This document shows positions 55,294 through 63,139 of a DNA stretch of 64,000 bases, piece after piece. Both the position numbers and the translations under genes were made by a program. This DNA is from Psychroserpens sp. Hel_I_66 (GTDB taxonomy: Bacteria; Bacteroidota; Bacteroidia; Flavobacteriales; Flavobacteriaceae): contig NZ_JUGU01000001.1 of the NCBI RefSeq assembly GCF_000799465.1, positions 806,001 to 870,000 on the forward strand, read 5' to 3'. Position 1 is the first letter of the stretch. The number at the start of each line of letters is the position of its first letter. Under the pieces are notes generated by a model. That model saw only the letters and a program-made list of their open reading frames with translations, was not told the DNA's origin and did not search any database.

Positions 55294-55991
55294 TGCAAAA
55301 AATTACAATAGCCATTGATGGATATTCCTCTACAGGAAAAAGTACTGTTGCCAAACAGCTCGCCAAAGCTTTGGGTTATGTGTATGTAGATTCTGGAGCA
55401 ATGTATCGGGCAGTCACTTTATTTGCAATGCAAAATGGTTTTATTCAAAGAAGTTCTTTTGATAAGGAAAGTTTGATTTCTAGATTAGATCATATTGATA
55501 TTACTTTTAAATTCAATAAAGAATTAGGTTTTGCTGAAGTATATCTCAACGGTAAGAATGTAGAAAAAGATATTAGAACTCTAGAGGTTTCCCAGTTTGT
55601 AAGTCAGGTGGCTACAATTTCAGAAGTGAGGGAGCAGTTGGTTAAACAGCAGCAAAACTTCGGAAAGAACAAAGGCGTCGTCATGGATGGTCGTGATATT
55701 GGTACCGTCGTTTTCCCCAATGCAGAGTTGAAGTTATTCATGACTGCTTCCGCAGAAAAAAGAGCGCAACGTCGCTATGAGGAGTTGTTGGAGCGAGGTG
55801 ATGATATAAGTTACAATGACGTTTTAAAAAATGTGCAATCTCGAGATCACATAGATTCTACAAGAGAAGATTCGCCTTTAACTATGGCAGAAGATGCTAT
55901 TAAGATTGATAATTCTAATTTGACATTAAAAGAGCAGTTTGATTTGGTTTTTAAACTTTCCGAAGAAAAAATAAAAGAGTTTACTGCATAA
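55293..55991 (+). CDS. cmk: Cytidylate kinase
   Basis: A 232-residue CMP/dCMP kinase. P-loop GYSSTGKSTVAKQLAK at residues 8-23, VDSGAMYRAVTL for CMP binding, VVMDGRDIGTVVFPNAELKLFMTA for the core and the lid region RRYEELLERGDDISY follow the family order, with the usual Cmk insert near residue 70-95. It is translationally coupled to porQ through a TAATG overlap. Confidence 0.95.
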   Translation: MQKITIAIDGYSSTGKSTVAKQLAKALGYVYVDSGAMYRAVTLFAMQNGFIQRSSFDKESLISRLDHIDITFKFNKELGFAEVYLNGKNVEKDIRTLEVSQFVSQVATISEVREQLVKQQQNFGKNKGVVMDGRDIGTVVFPNAELKLFMTASAEKRAQRRYEELLERGDDISYNDVLKNVQSRDHIDSTREDSPLTMAEDAIKIDNSNLTLKEQFDLVFKLSEEKIKEFTA

Positions 55992-56037
55992 AAAAACCGG
56001 TGCTTAGATATTCTCAGCAACCGGTTGATTAATTTTT
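55989..56037. terminator. Bidirectional terminator between cmk and the LysM gene
   Basis: The stem AACCGGTGCT / AGCAACCGGTT (55995-56004 and 56016-56026, one bulged A) is flanked by six or more A on the left and a T run at 56033-56039. It ends both convergent genes. Confidence 0.65.
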
Positions 56038-56048
56038 TTAGTCGCTTA

Positions 56049-56426
56049 TTAAGCGTTTGGTATAATTAATTCTTGATCTGGATGAATCAAATCTGGATTT
56101 TTTAAGATATCAGAATTTGCTGCAAAAATCTTTTGGTATTTTGAAGCATCACCATAATAGTGCTTTGCGATCTTACCTAAAGTTTCACCACTTTTAACAG
56201 TATGTCTTGTGTATACAGAAGTATCGGCAACTTTAATATCTGCCATAATATCCTGTGGGCTGTCACCACCTGCTTTTTTAATAGCATCCCAAAGTAGATC
56301 TTTTTCATATTGGGTTTTTGCAGTTCCCCACATTTTTAGTTTACCGTCTTCAACTTTTACATCTCCATCCTGTATGTTTAGCGTTTGCCCTAGGTCTAAT
56401 ACCTCTTGATATTTTTGTTTTACCAT
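56049..56426 (-). CDS. BON/LysM domain protein (YgaU/Kbp-like)
   Basis: A 125-residue protein. The ATG at 56426 gives MVKQKYQEVLDLGQTLNIQDGDV; the frame upstream adds a non-homologous stretch. The N-terminal half is BON-like (DVKVEDGKLKMWGTAKTQYEKDLLWDAIKKAGG) and the C-terminal half is one LysM domain (RHTVKSGETLGKIAKHYYGDASKYQKIFAAN). The arrangement equals E. coli YgaU/Kbp, a cytoplasmic potassium-binding protein. No signal peptide is seen. The potassium role is inference from that homologue. Confidence 0.85.
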   Translation of the reverse strand: MVKQKYQEVLDLGQTLNIQDGDVKVEDGKLKMWGTAKTQYEKDLLWDAIKKAGGDSPQDIMADIKVADTSVYTRHTVKSGETLGKIAKHYYGDASKYQKIFAANSDILKNPDLIHPDQELIIPNA

Positions 56427-56557
56427 AATACTTGTTTTTTTTGTGTTAATACAGATGTAAATATACCATTTTAGGAGCCAAATTATGTGACTCAATTCAA
56501 TGATTTTTTAACATTTTTACGTTCTGAAATTCAATAGATTAGACAATTGTGTAATTA

Positions 56558-56589
56558 TTTTGTTTTATAGTAAATTATGTGTATTTTTG
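56558..56589 (+). promoter_or_regulatory. Promoter of rpsA
   Basis: TTTTG (56558-56562), a 19-base spacer and TATTTTTG (56582-56589) make an almost ideal Bacteroidota -33/-7 pair. A leader of about 115 bases follows to the ATG at 56711, long enough for control by S1 itself, as known for other rpsA genes. Confidence 0.72.
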
Positions 56590-56710
56590 CACTCCTTTTT
56601 GGCGTACTATAGAAAGACAAGAGGGATTTATATAAAACAACAATAACGCTTCTGTGTGTTAGCGCTTAATTCTTTCAATAGCATACGGAATACAAATTTT
56701 AATTCAGCAC

Positions 56711-58576
56711 ATGTCTGAAAAAGAAACAAAACAAGCAGAGGTAGAAACTACTGAAGCTACAACTGCAACTGTAGAAACTACAGAAACAAAAACTGCTGAA
56801 GCTCCAAAACAATCTGAAGCTCAAGCAAATCCAGAAAAATTTTTAAAGGAATTCAATTGGCACAATTACGAAGAAGGAATTGATCCTGTTGATGACAAAC
56901 AATTAGAAGAGTTTGAAAAATTAGTATCAGAGAATTTCGTTGACACATTAGATGACGAGGTTGTTGAGGGTACGGTTATTCATTTATCAGATCGTGATGC
57001 TATTATTGACATCAATGCAAAATCTGAAGGTGTAATTTCTCTTAATGAGTTTCGTTACAATCCAGATTTAAAAGTTGGTGACAAAGTAGAAGTATTAATT
57101 GATGTGCGTGAAGATGCAACTGGTCAATTAGTGTTATCACACCGTAAAGCTCGTGTAATCAAAGCATGGGATCGTGTGAACAATGCACATGATACTGGCG
57201 AAATCGTAAACGGTTTTGTAAAATGTAGAACTAAAGGTGGAATGATCGTAGACGTATTTGGTATTGAGGCATTCTTACCAGGTTCTCAAATTGATGTGAA
57301 GCCAATTAGAGATTACGATCAATACGTGAATAAAACAATGGAATTTAAAGTTGTGAAAATCAACCACGAATTCAAAAACATTGTTGTTTCTCACAAGGCG
57401 CTTATTGAAGCGGATATTGAAGAACAGAAAAAAGAAATCATTAGCCAATTAGAAAAAGGTCAAGTATTAGAAGGTATCGTTAAGAATATTACGTCTTACG
57501 GTGTATTTATTGATCTAGGTGGCGTTGACGGTTTAGTTCATATCACAGATTTATCTTGGTCTAGAATTAACCATCCAAATGAAATCGTAGAATTGGACCA
57601 AAAATTAAACGTTGTAATCTTAGACTTTGATGAAGATAAGTCAAGAATACAGTTAGGTCTTAAGCAATTGAGCAAGCACCCATGGGAAGCTTTAGGTGAC
57701 AGTGTGAAAATTGGTGATAAAGTAAAAGGTAAGGTTGTAGTTATTGCAGATTACGGTGCTTTTGTTGAAGTAGAAGAAGGAGTAGAGGGATTAGTTCACG
57801 TAAGTGAAATGTCTTGGTCAACTCATTTACGTTCTGCAAATGACTTCGTAAATGTAGGTGATGAAATAGAAGCTGTTATCTTAACTCTAGATAGAGAAGA
57901 TCGTAAAATGTCTCTTGGGATTAAGCAATTAACGCCAGACCCATGGACAGATATCACATCTAAATATCCTGTAGGTTCTAGACATAAAGGTATTGTACGT
58001 AACTTTACAAACTTTGGTGTTTTTGTTGAACTAGAAGAAGGTATTGATGGGTTAATCTATATTTCAGATCTATCTTGGACTAAGAAAATCAAACATCCAA
58101 GTGAGTTTACTAACGTAGGCGACACTTTAGAAGTTGTAGTATTAGAACTAGATGTTGAAGGACGTAAATTATCTTTAGGTCACAAACAAACAACAGAGAA
58201 TCCTTGGGATAAGTATGAAACTGAGTTCGCTTTAGGAACAGTTCACACTGCTGAAATTGGAGAAATCGTTGATAAAGGAGCAACTATCGACTTTAACGAA
58301 GACATCGTGGCATTCGTACCATCACGTCATTTAGAAAAAGAAGATGGTAGCAAGCTTAAGAAAGGCGAATCTGCAGAGTTTAAGATTATTGAATTCAATA
58401 AAGAATTTAAACGTGTAGTCGCTTCTCATACAGCAATCTTTAGAGAAGAAGAAATAGCAAATGTAAAAGCAGCAGTTAAGAAGCAAGAGGCTCAAGCTGC
58501 AGAGGCAAAACCAACTTTAGGTGATGCTAATGACGCTTTACAAGCGCTAAAAGATAAGATGGACGGGAAGAAATAA
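56711..58576 (+). CDS. rpsA: 30S ribosomal protein S1
   Basis: A 621-residue ribosomal protein S1 that helps mRNA dock on the 30S subunit. An acidic Thr/Glu-rich N-terminal tail of about 45 residues is found in Bacteroidota forms. Six S1 OB-fold repeats follow, for example VEGTVIHLSDRDAIIDINAKSEGVI, LEGIVKNITSYGVFIDLGGVDGLVH, VKGKVVVIADYGAFVEVEEGVEGLVH and HKGIVRNFTNFGVFVELEEGIDGLI. The last repeat is more degenerate. Many Bacteroidota lack Shine-Dalgarno sequences, so S1 is of special weight here. Confidence 0.95.
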   Translation: MSEKETKQAEVETTEATTATVETTETKTAEAPKQSEAQANPEKFLKEFNWHNYEEGIDPVDDKQLEEFEKLVSENFVDTLDDEVVEGTVIHLSDRDAIIDINAKSEGVISLNEFRYNPDLKVGDKVEVLIDVREDATGQLVLSHRKARVIKAWDRVNNAHDTGEIVNGFVKCRTKGGMIVDVFGIEAFLPGSQIDVKPIRDYDQYVNKTMEFKVVKINHEFKNIVVSHKALIEADIEEQKKEIISQLEKGQVLEGIVKNITSYGVFIDLGGVDGLVHITDLSWSRINHPNEIVELDQKLNVVILDFDEDKSRIQLGLKQLSKHPWEALGDSVKIGDKVKGKVVVIADYGAFVEVEEGVEGLVHVSEMSWSTHLRSANDFVNVGDEIEAVILTLDREDRKMSLGIKQLTPDPWTDITSKYPVGSRHKGIVRNFTNFGVFVELEEGIDGLIYISDLSWTKKIKHPSEFTNVGDTLEVVVLELDVEGRKLSLGHKQTTENPWDKYETEFALGTVHTAEIGEIVDKGATIDFNEDIVAFVPSRHLEKEDGSKLKKGESAEFKIIEFNKEFKRVVASHTAIFREEEIANVKAAVKKQEAQAAEAKPTLGDANDALQALKDKMDGKK

Positions 58577-58901
58577 TTCTCATATTCCATTAAATAATTA
58601 AGAAAGCCTTTCAGAAATGAAAGGCTTTTTTTTATGCTAGTTTAAAATTCCAATCCTTTTACGTCATTGAGTTTTTTCTGACAATATCTCAACGTTTGTC
58701 TAATTTTAATGTAATAAATTTATATATTTATGTTAAAATTTAGTTTATTCGTAATTCCTATTTTGACCTTCCTTTTTCAAATTTTATATTTATATAGATT
58801 ATTATTTAGTTTAACATATTGTGCACAAATGATTTACAAATATATAATCATCTAATTCTTTTTGATTAGATGACATATTTATTAACCCAAATCTATACAT
58901 T
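58577..58901. other. 325-bp AT-rich spacer after rpsA
   Basis: It holds the rpsA terminator and then an AT-rich tract without genes. A 9-bp inverted repeat TCATCTAAT / ATTAGATGA (58848-58856 and 58865-58873) with an 8-base loop lies in the likely leader of the next gene. No clear TAnnTTTG promoter box was found. Confidence 0.5.
58603..58634 (+). terminator. Intrinsic terminator after rpsA
   Basis: The stem AAAGCCTTTCA / TGAAAGGCTTT (58603-58613 and 58618-58628) with a GAAA tetraloop is followed by a T run. Confidence 0.92.
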
Positions 58902-59645
58902 ATGAAAAATTATCTACTATTAGCAATGCTATTTGCATTATCTATCTTAAATGCTCAAACCGGTGATACATTAAGCGAAGCCATACTTTGTGACGGTATT
59001 AATGCAGAAATCGATGTTCTGGCCTTTGATTCCGCTAGCAATTCCATGCAAGAACCTACATGTGTTTCTTCAGAAGACATCTTTTATAAACATACCGTTT
59101 CTTCTGGAGAAAATAAGGTTACTATTGGTATGGCAAGTTTAGGTGTTATTGTTGCTGTACAAATGAATTATCAAATCCTTCTGGCACCAGGAGGAGATAC
59201 ATCTAATTTGCAAGATGTTAGTTGTGATTCCTATAATATACCAATTCTTGCAGGTGGCAGTTTTGAACAAATCATTTCAGATGTTAATCCAGGTGACGTT
59301 TATTATTTGCGTGCTTATGTCCCGTCAGGATTAGGAAGTCTTCTTACAGGCTTATTGTCTTCTACATTAGTGACAATGGTAAGTGAGTTTGATTCTACAT
59401 TATCTACACCTTCAATTGAGGAAGAATCACTGTCTTATGTTGTTAACAAAGAAAGTATTAAGCTTTTAAATAATCAAGAGCCTTTAAGATATCAGATTTA
59501 TAGCTTAGAAGGTAAAACAGTTCTTAAAAGTACAGATTTTAATAAAATAGATCTTATTGATATTTCAAGTTTAGAAAAGGGAATCTACATTTTTGCTATG
59601 CAAAATAATGCAATAAGAGAGACCTCAAAATTCATTAAATATTAA
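58902..59645 (+). CDS. Secreted protein with T9SS type A sorting domain
   Basis: A 247-residue exported protein with a signal peptide (ending LNAQ). The middle (about 20-160) is a beta-rich domain with four Cys (ILCDG, PTCVSS, VSCDSY). The last about 70 residues form a type IX secretion sorting domain: YQIYSLEGKTVLKS and LEKGIYIFAMQNN with the basic end TSKFIKY. No enzyme motif is seen. It is probably secreted by the Por system. Confidence 0.78.
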   Translation: MKNYLLLAMLFALSILNAQTGDTLSEAILCDGINAEIDVLAFDSASNSMQEPTCVSSEDIFYKHTVSSGENKVTIGMASLGVIVAVQMNYQILLAPGGDTSNLQDVSCDSYNIPILAGGSFEQIISDVNPGDVYYLRAYVPSGLGSLLTGLLSSTLVTMVSEFDSTLSTPSIEEESLSYVVNKESIKLLNNQEPLRYQIYSLEGKTVLKSTDFNKIDLIDISSLEKGIYIFAMQNNAIRETSKFIKY

Positions 59646-59670
59646 TTAATTTTAAAATATTCATTAAAAA

Positions 59671-59699
59671 ACGGGAGCATTTAAGCTCTCGTTTTTTTT
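59671..59699 (+). terminator. Intrinsic terminator after the T9SS cargo gene
   Basis: The stem ACGGGAGC / GCTCTCGT (59671-59678 and 59685-59692, one G-T pair) is preceded by an A run and followed by eight T. Confidence 0.85.
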
Positions 59700-59731
59700 A
59701 TTTTGTATTTGTAAAAACAAATACTTTGAGA

Positions 59732-59762
59732 TTGCAAACCCTAAATTTTTAACTTAACTTTG
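59732..59762 (+). promoter_or_regulatory. Promoter of pyrR-pyrB
   Basis: TTG (59732-59734), a 20-base spacer and TAACTTTG (59755-59762) match the Bacteroidota consensus. The pyrR ATG at 59789 gives a leader of about 22 bases, too short for classical attenuation. Confidence 0.7.
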
Positions 59763-59788
59763 TTCACCAAATACGTTTGGAAAACTAT

Positions 59789-60328
59789 ATGAGTCAAAAA
59801 GTGTTACTTAATGCTAAAGAGGTAAACATCATTCTTCATCGATTGGCTTGTCAACTTATTGAAAATCACAACGACTTTTCTAATACCGCTCTCATAGGTT
59901 TACAGCCTAGAGGTAAATTTCTAGCTAATCGTCTTGCTGAAATATTAAAAACCGAATATAAAATCAAAAACATAAAACTAGGTCATTTAGACATTACGTT
60001 TTATAGAGACGATTTTAGAAGAGGGGAAAAAATATTAGAAGCCAACACAACCGAGATAGACTTTATTGTTGAAGATAAAAACATTGTTTTCATTGATGAT
60101 GTATTATACACTGGACGCAGTATTAGAGCAGCTTTGACAGCAATACAATCTTTTGGAAGACCAAATGAGATTGAATTACTTACCTTAATAGACAGGCGTT
60201 TTAGCAGGCATTTACCAATCCAGCCAAACTATAGAGGTCGCCAAGTCGACGCTATAAATGATGAAAAGGTTAAAGTAAATTGGGTAGAGAACGAAGGAGA
60301 AGATGCGGTATATCTAGTTAGTAATTAA
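59789..60328 (+). CDS. pyrR: Bifunctional pyr operon regulator / uracil phosphoribosyltransferase PyrR
   Basis: A 179-residue PRTase-fold protein; the ATG at 59789 is preferred over a TTG at 59777. The PRPP loop is NIVFIDDVLYTGRSIRAAL, the first strand loop IGLQPRGKFLA and the hood region HLDITFYRDDFRR match PyrR. The family makes UMP from uracil and, in Gram-positives, binds pyr mRNA. Regulation in Bacteroidota is not known to me. pyrB follows after a 90-base spacer with an inverted repeat. Confidence 0.93.
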   Translation: MSQKVLLNAKEVNIILHRLACQLIENHNDFSNTALIGLQPRGKFLANRLAEILKTEYKIKNIKLGHLDITFYRDDFRRGEKILEANTTEIDFIVEDKNIVFIDDVLYTGRSIRAALTAIQSFGRPNEIELLTLIDRRFSRHLPIQPNYRGRQVDAINDEKVKVNWVENEGEDAVYLVSN

Positions 60329-60344
60329 AGTTATATACTAAAGT

Positions 60345-60400
60345 TTGTCATTTTTATGGAAGTAAAAAAACTATAAAATTTTTTTTCTACGGAATGACAA
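60345..60400 (+). repeat. Inverted repeat in the pyrR-pyrB spacer
   Basis: TTGTCATT (60345-60352) and AATGACAA (60393-60400) are exact reverse complements 40 bases apart. Between them lies a run of eight T (60379-60386). This could be a regulatory RNA stem or an operator pair. Confidence 0.4.
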
Positions 60401-60418
60401 TTAAACTTAAAATTAAAA

Positions 60419-61348
60419 ATGAGCGAACTAAGTGTCAATCACTTATTAGGAATTAAATATCTTAACAAAAAGGATATTCAATTAATTTTTGAAACTGCAG
60501 ATCATTTCAAGGAAGTGATCAATAGGCCTATTAAAAAAGTACCTTCGCTTAGGGATATTACAATCGCCAATCTGTTTTTTGAAAATTCTACACGTACAAA
60601 ATTGTCGTTTGAATTAGCTGAAAAACGACTTTCTGCAGACGTAATCAATTTTTCTGCTTCTCAATCTTCAGTAAAAAAGGGAGAGACGTTGATAGATACC
60701 GTCAACAATATATTATCCATGAAGGTAGATATGGTTGTGATGCGTCATCCCAATCCTGGAGCAGGTGTCTTTTTATCCCAACATGTTAATGCAAGTATTA
60801 TCAACGCTGGAGATGGTGCGCATGAGCATCCAACCCAAGCTTTATTAGATAGCTATTCCATTCGTGAAAGATTAGGTGAGGTTAAAGGTAAAAATGTCGT
60901 TATCGTTGGAGATATTTTACACAGCAGAGTAGCGCTTTCAAATATTTATGCCTTAAAATTACAAGGTGCAAATGTGATGGTTTGCGGTCCAAAGACCTTG
61001 CTTCCGAAGTATATAAAAGATTTAGGCGTAAAGGTAGAAACGAATTTAGTAAAAGCATTAAATTGGTGTGATGTAGCAAATATGTTGCGCGTTCAAAATG
61101 AACGTATGGATATTAGCTATTTTCCATCAACAAGAGAATATACACAACAATACGGAGTTAATAAAGCACTATTAAATTCATTAGATAAAAAAATCACAAT
61201 CATGCATCCTGGTCCAATAAACCGTGGTGTTGAGATTACTAGTGATGTGGCAGATTCTGATCAGGCCATTATTTTGGATCAAGTACAAAATGGTGTTGCA
61301 GTTAGAATGGCAGTTATTTATTTATTAGCGTCCAAGATAAAACATTAA
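60419..61348 (+). CDS. pyrB: Aspartate carbamoyltransferase catalytic subunit
   Basis: A 309-residue enzyme making carbamoyl-aspartate in pyrimidine synthesis. Carbamoyl-phosphate site FENSTRTKLSFELAEKRL; HPTQALLDSYSI and the DILHSRVALSNIYAL domain-2 motif; the substrate loop HPGPINRGVEI near the C terminus. No pyrI follows, in keeping with the class without the regulatory chain. It is in an operon with pyrR. Confidence 0.95.
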   Translation: MSELSVNHLLGIKYLNKKDIQLIFETADHFKEVINRPIKKVPSLRDITIANLFFENSTRTKLSFELAEKRLSADVINFSASQSSVKKGETLIDTVNNILSMKVDMVVMRHPNPGAGVFLSQHVNASIINAGDGAHEHPTQALLDSYSIRERLGEVKGKNVVIVGDILHSRVALSNIYALKLQGANVMVCGPKTLLPKYIKDLGVKVETNLVKALNWCDVANMLRVQNERMDISYFPSTREYTQQYGVNKALLNSLDKKITIMHPGPINRGVEITSDVADSDQAIILDQVQNGVAVRMAVIYLLASKIKH

Positions 61349-61352
61349 AATC

Positions 61353-61685
61353 ATGTTTATAGACCAAGATGGGAATACAACCCTTATCACACAAGAAAAA
61401 GCATCAATCGTAGAGTTAGTAAAGAAAATTGAAGTTCTTTATGATCGTTTTAAAAACAACAATATCATAGTCAACATTACCAAATTAGATGATGTCAAAT
61501 TACCAGATATTGTTGAGTTTTTACAATTATCAAATAAACACCGAAAAGCGAAACACTCTTTCGTAATCGTTTCAAACAGCGCGAATCTCAACGAAATGCC
61601 CGATGAAATTATCGTCGTACCTTCTACAAAAGAAGCGTTTGATGTGATAGAGATGGAAAGTATTGAACGTGATTTAGGATTTTAA
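61353..61685 (+). CDS. Small STAS-like protein between pyrB and rnz
   Basis: A 110-residue soluble alpha/beta protein: strand NIIVNITKLDDVKLPDIVEFLQLSN then KHSFVIVSNSANLNEMPDEIIVVPST, with the strand-helix pattern of STAS/SpoIIAA-like domains. It starts 5 bases after the pyrB stop and lies 58 bases before rnz. In related genomes it sits in the same place and is sometimes mislabelled ribonuclease Z, though it has no metal motif. Its role is unknown. Confidence 0.7.
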   Translation: MFIDQDGNTTLITQEKASIVELVKKIEVLYDRFKNNNIIVNITKLDDVKLPDIVEFLQLSNKHRKAKHSFVIVSNSANLNEMPDEIIVVPSTKEAFDVIEMESIERDLGF

Positions 61686-61743
61686 AATAAGTTTATGAGT
61701 TTAGTACTAAACGTGTACAAACTCTAAACCTATAAAGTAATAA

Positions 61744-62652
61744 ATGAAACTAACCATACTAGGCTGTTACAGTGCAACACCGCAAGTTCATACAAACCCA
61801 ACTGCTCAAATTCTTGAGATAAAAAACCATACGTTTTTAATAGATTGTGGTGAAGGTACACAAGTAGAGCTGCGCCGAAACAAAATAAAATTTAGTAGAA
61901 TAAAGCATATCTTCATTTCCCATCTTCACGGTGATCACTGTTTTGGTCTCGCTGGTTTGGTTTCTACGTTTAGATTATTAACACGAGAAGCAGATTTGCA
62001 TATTTACGCTCCAAAAGGTTTGAAAGAAGTCATTACGATGCAAATGAAGTTATCAGATTCTTGGACAAATTATCAACTGATATTTCATGAGCTTACTTCC
62101 AAAACTTCGGAAATGATCTACGAAGACGATAAAGTAGAAGTGCATACCATCCCTCTAGACCATAGAATTTATACCAATGGATTTCTGTTTAAGGAAAAAT
62201 TAGGAGAACGTAAATTGGATATGAACGCAGTTTTAAACGAAGACATTGATGTTGCCTATTACCGAAAGTTAAAACAAGGGGCAGATGTGCCAGATAACAC
62301 AGGCAAGATCATAAGAAACGAAACGGTTACTAAAAATCCCAATCCTCCAAAAAGTTATGCGTTTTGTAGTGATACAGCCTATAGTGAATCTATAATACCA
62401 ATTATTGAAAATGCTACGGTGTTATATCATGAATCTACATTTCTTGAAAAAAATGAAGTGCTGGCTCTTCCCACAAAGCATTCAACAGCTAAACAAGCTG
62501 CCACAATTGCGAAAAAAGCAAATGTAGGCACTTTAATTTTAGGGCATTATTCTACAAGATATGATAGTTTGGCTGAGTTTAAGACTGAAGCAGAAACCAT
62601 ATTTACTAATGTGAAGCTTTCAAAAGATGGTAAAAAATTTAATTTTGATTAA
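61744..62652 (+). CDS. rnz: Ribonuclease Z
   Basis: A 302-residue metallo-beta-lactamase-fold endonuclease that removes the 3' trailer of tRNA precursors. Zinc motif ISHLHGDHCFGLAGL (HxHxDH), the substrate-binding exosite region about 145-200, PPKSYAFCSDTAYS for the bridging Asp, and TKHSTAKQAATIAKKA and LGHYSTRY for the last ligands. Length is that of the short RNase Z form. The last bases overlap the decayed minus-strand gene. Confidence 0.95.
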   Translation: MKLTILGCYSATPQVHTNPTAQILEIKNHTFLIDCGEGTQVELRRNKIKFSRIKHIFISHLHGDHCFGLAGLVSTFRLLTREADLHIYAPKGLKEVITMQMKLSDSWTNYQLIFHELTSKTSEMIYEDDKVEVHTIPLDHRIYTNGFLFKEKLGERKLDMNAVLNEDIDVAYYRKLKQGADVPDNTGKIIRNETVTKNPNPPKSYAFCSDTAYSESIIPIIENATVLYHESTFLEKNEVLALPTKHSTAKQAATIAKKANVGTLILGHYSTRYDSLAEFKTEAETIFTNVKLSKDGKKFNFD

Positions 62653-63057
62653 ACTCATCTAAGTTAGAAATCCAATCTATTGCTTCCTCAAGACTTTGAC
62701 AACGCTTTAAGCTTTTTTGAAGAAGTGTTTTTCCATTGAAGAATTCAAATAACTAAAATCTGAATAGGATACGATGGCAGAAGCAACCAAAAAATCATAT
62801 TCCTTGTTAAATTCAGTCCACAATTGCGGATCAAAAGAATATGAATTAATGCGATTAGAGATGTATCCAAACTTATGTTCGCTTTTCATTTCTTCGGAAA
62901 ATTGGGATATGATTTCCCCAGCTATTTCATGGTCAACATGTATGCCTTCATTTATTTCTGAAACTATAAAATTTTTGGTGATATAGAATTTTCCGAAGGG
63001 AAACTCCATTTTTTTATATTCTAAAAGTTTAGAATAATTACTATTTTCAAATGTCAT
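62639..63057 (-). pseudogene. SpoIIAA/STAS-like protein gene, frameshifted near 3' end
   Basis: From the ATG at 63057 the frame runs to a TAA at 62707 (116 residues, ending SSMEKHFFKKA). Just before that stop lies a run of six T (62713-62718, A6 on the coding strand). If one base is added there, the frame goes on as KKSLKRCQSLEEAIDWISNLDEFNQN to a stop at 62639. SLEEAIDWI is the usual C-terminal helix of small STAS/SpoIIAA-like proteins, so a one-base loss in the run is likely. A shorter but working protein is possible, since only the last helix is lost. Confidence 0.68.
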
Positions 63058-63139
63058 TAGTAGATTTTATTGTTTAAATTTAAAGTAATTTTCCCGACCT
63101 TTAAAAGATAAATCAAACAATTCTAAACACTTTTTTATA

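Larger units (their letters stand above)
343..62998. repeat. Dispersed octamer TTCCGAAG, 37 copies by eye
   Basis: Plus-orientation starts: 343, 8059, 8332, 11423, 14360, 16346, 17365, 22471, 24607, 29528, 31291, 37191, 41332, 46143, 46901, 48703, 52692, 55958, 61002, 62991. Reverse (CTTCGGAA) starts: 1112, 3525, 13034, 13587, 15547, 16207, 17977, 25228, 34303, 36450, 46026, 46557, 51615, 55266, 55658, 62105, 62892. Copies lie in coding regions of both strands and in three spacers. Flanks show no clear longer consensus. A manual scan may have missed a few. Confidence 0.8.

Noticed and set aside
1023..60395. Apparent excess of TTCCGTAG/CTACGGAA (about 14 copies)
   Set aside because: Nearly all copies are in the single frame TAC-GGA (Tyr-Gly), so amino-acid pair and codon choice can explain them, unlike TTCCGAAG, which is found in all frames.
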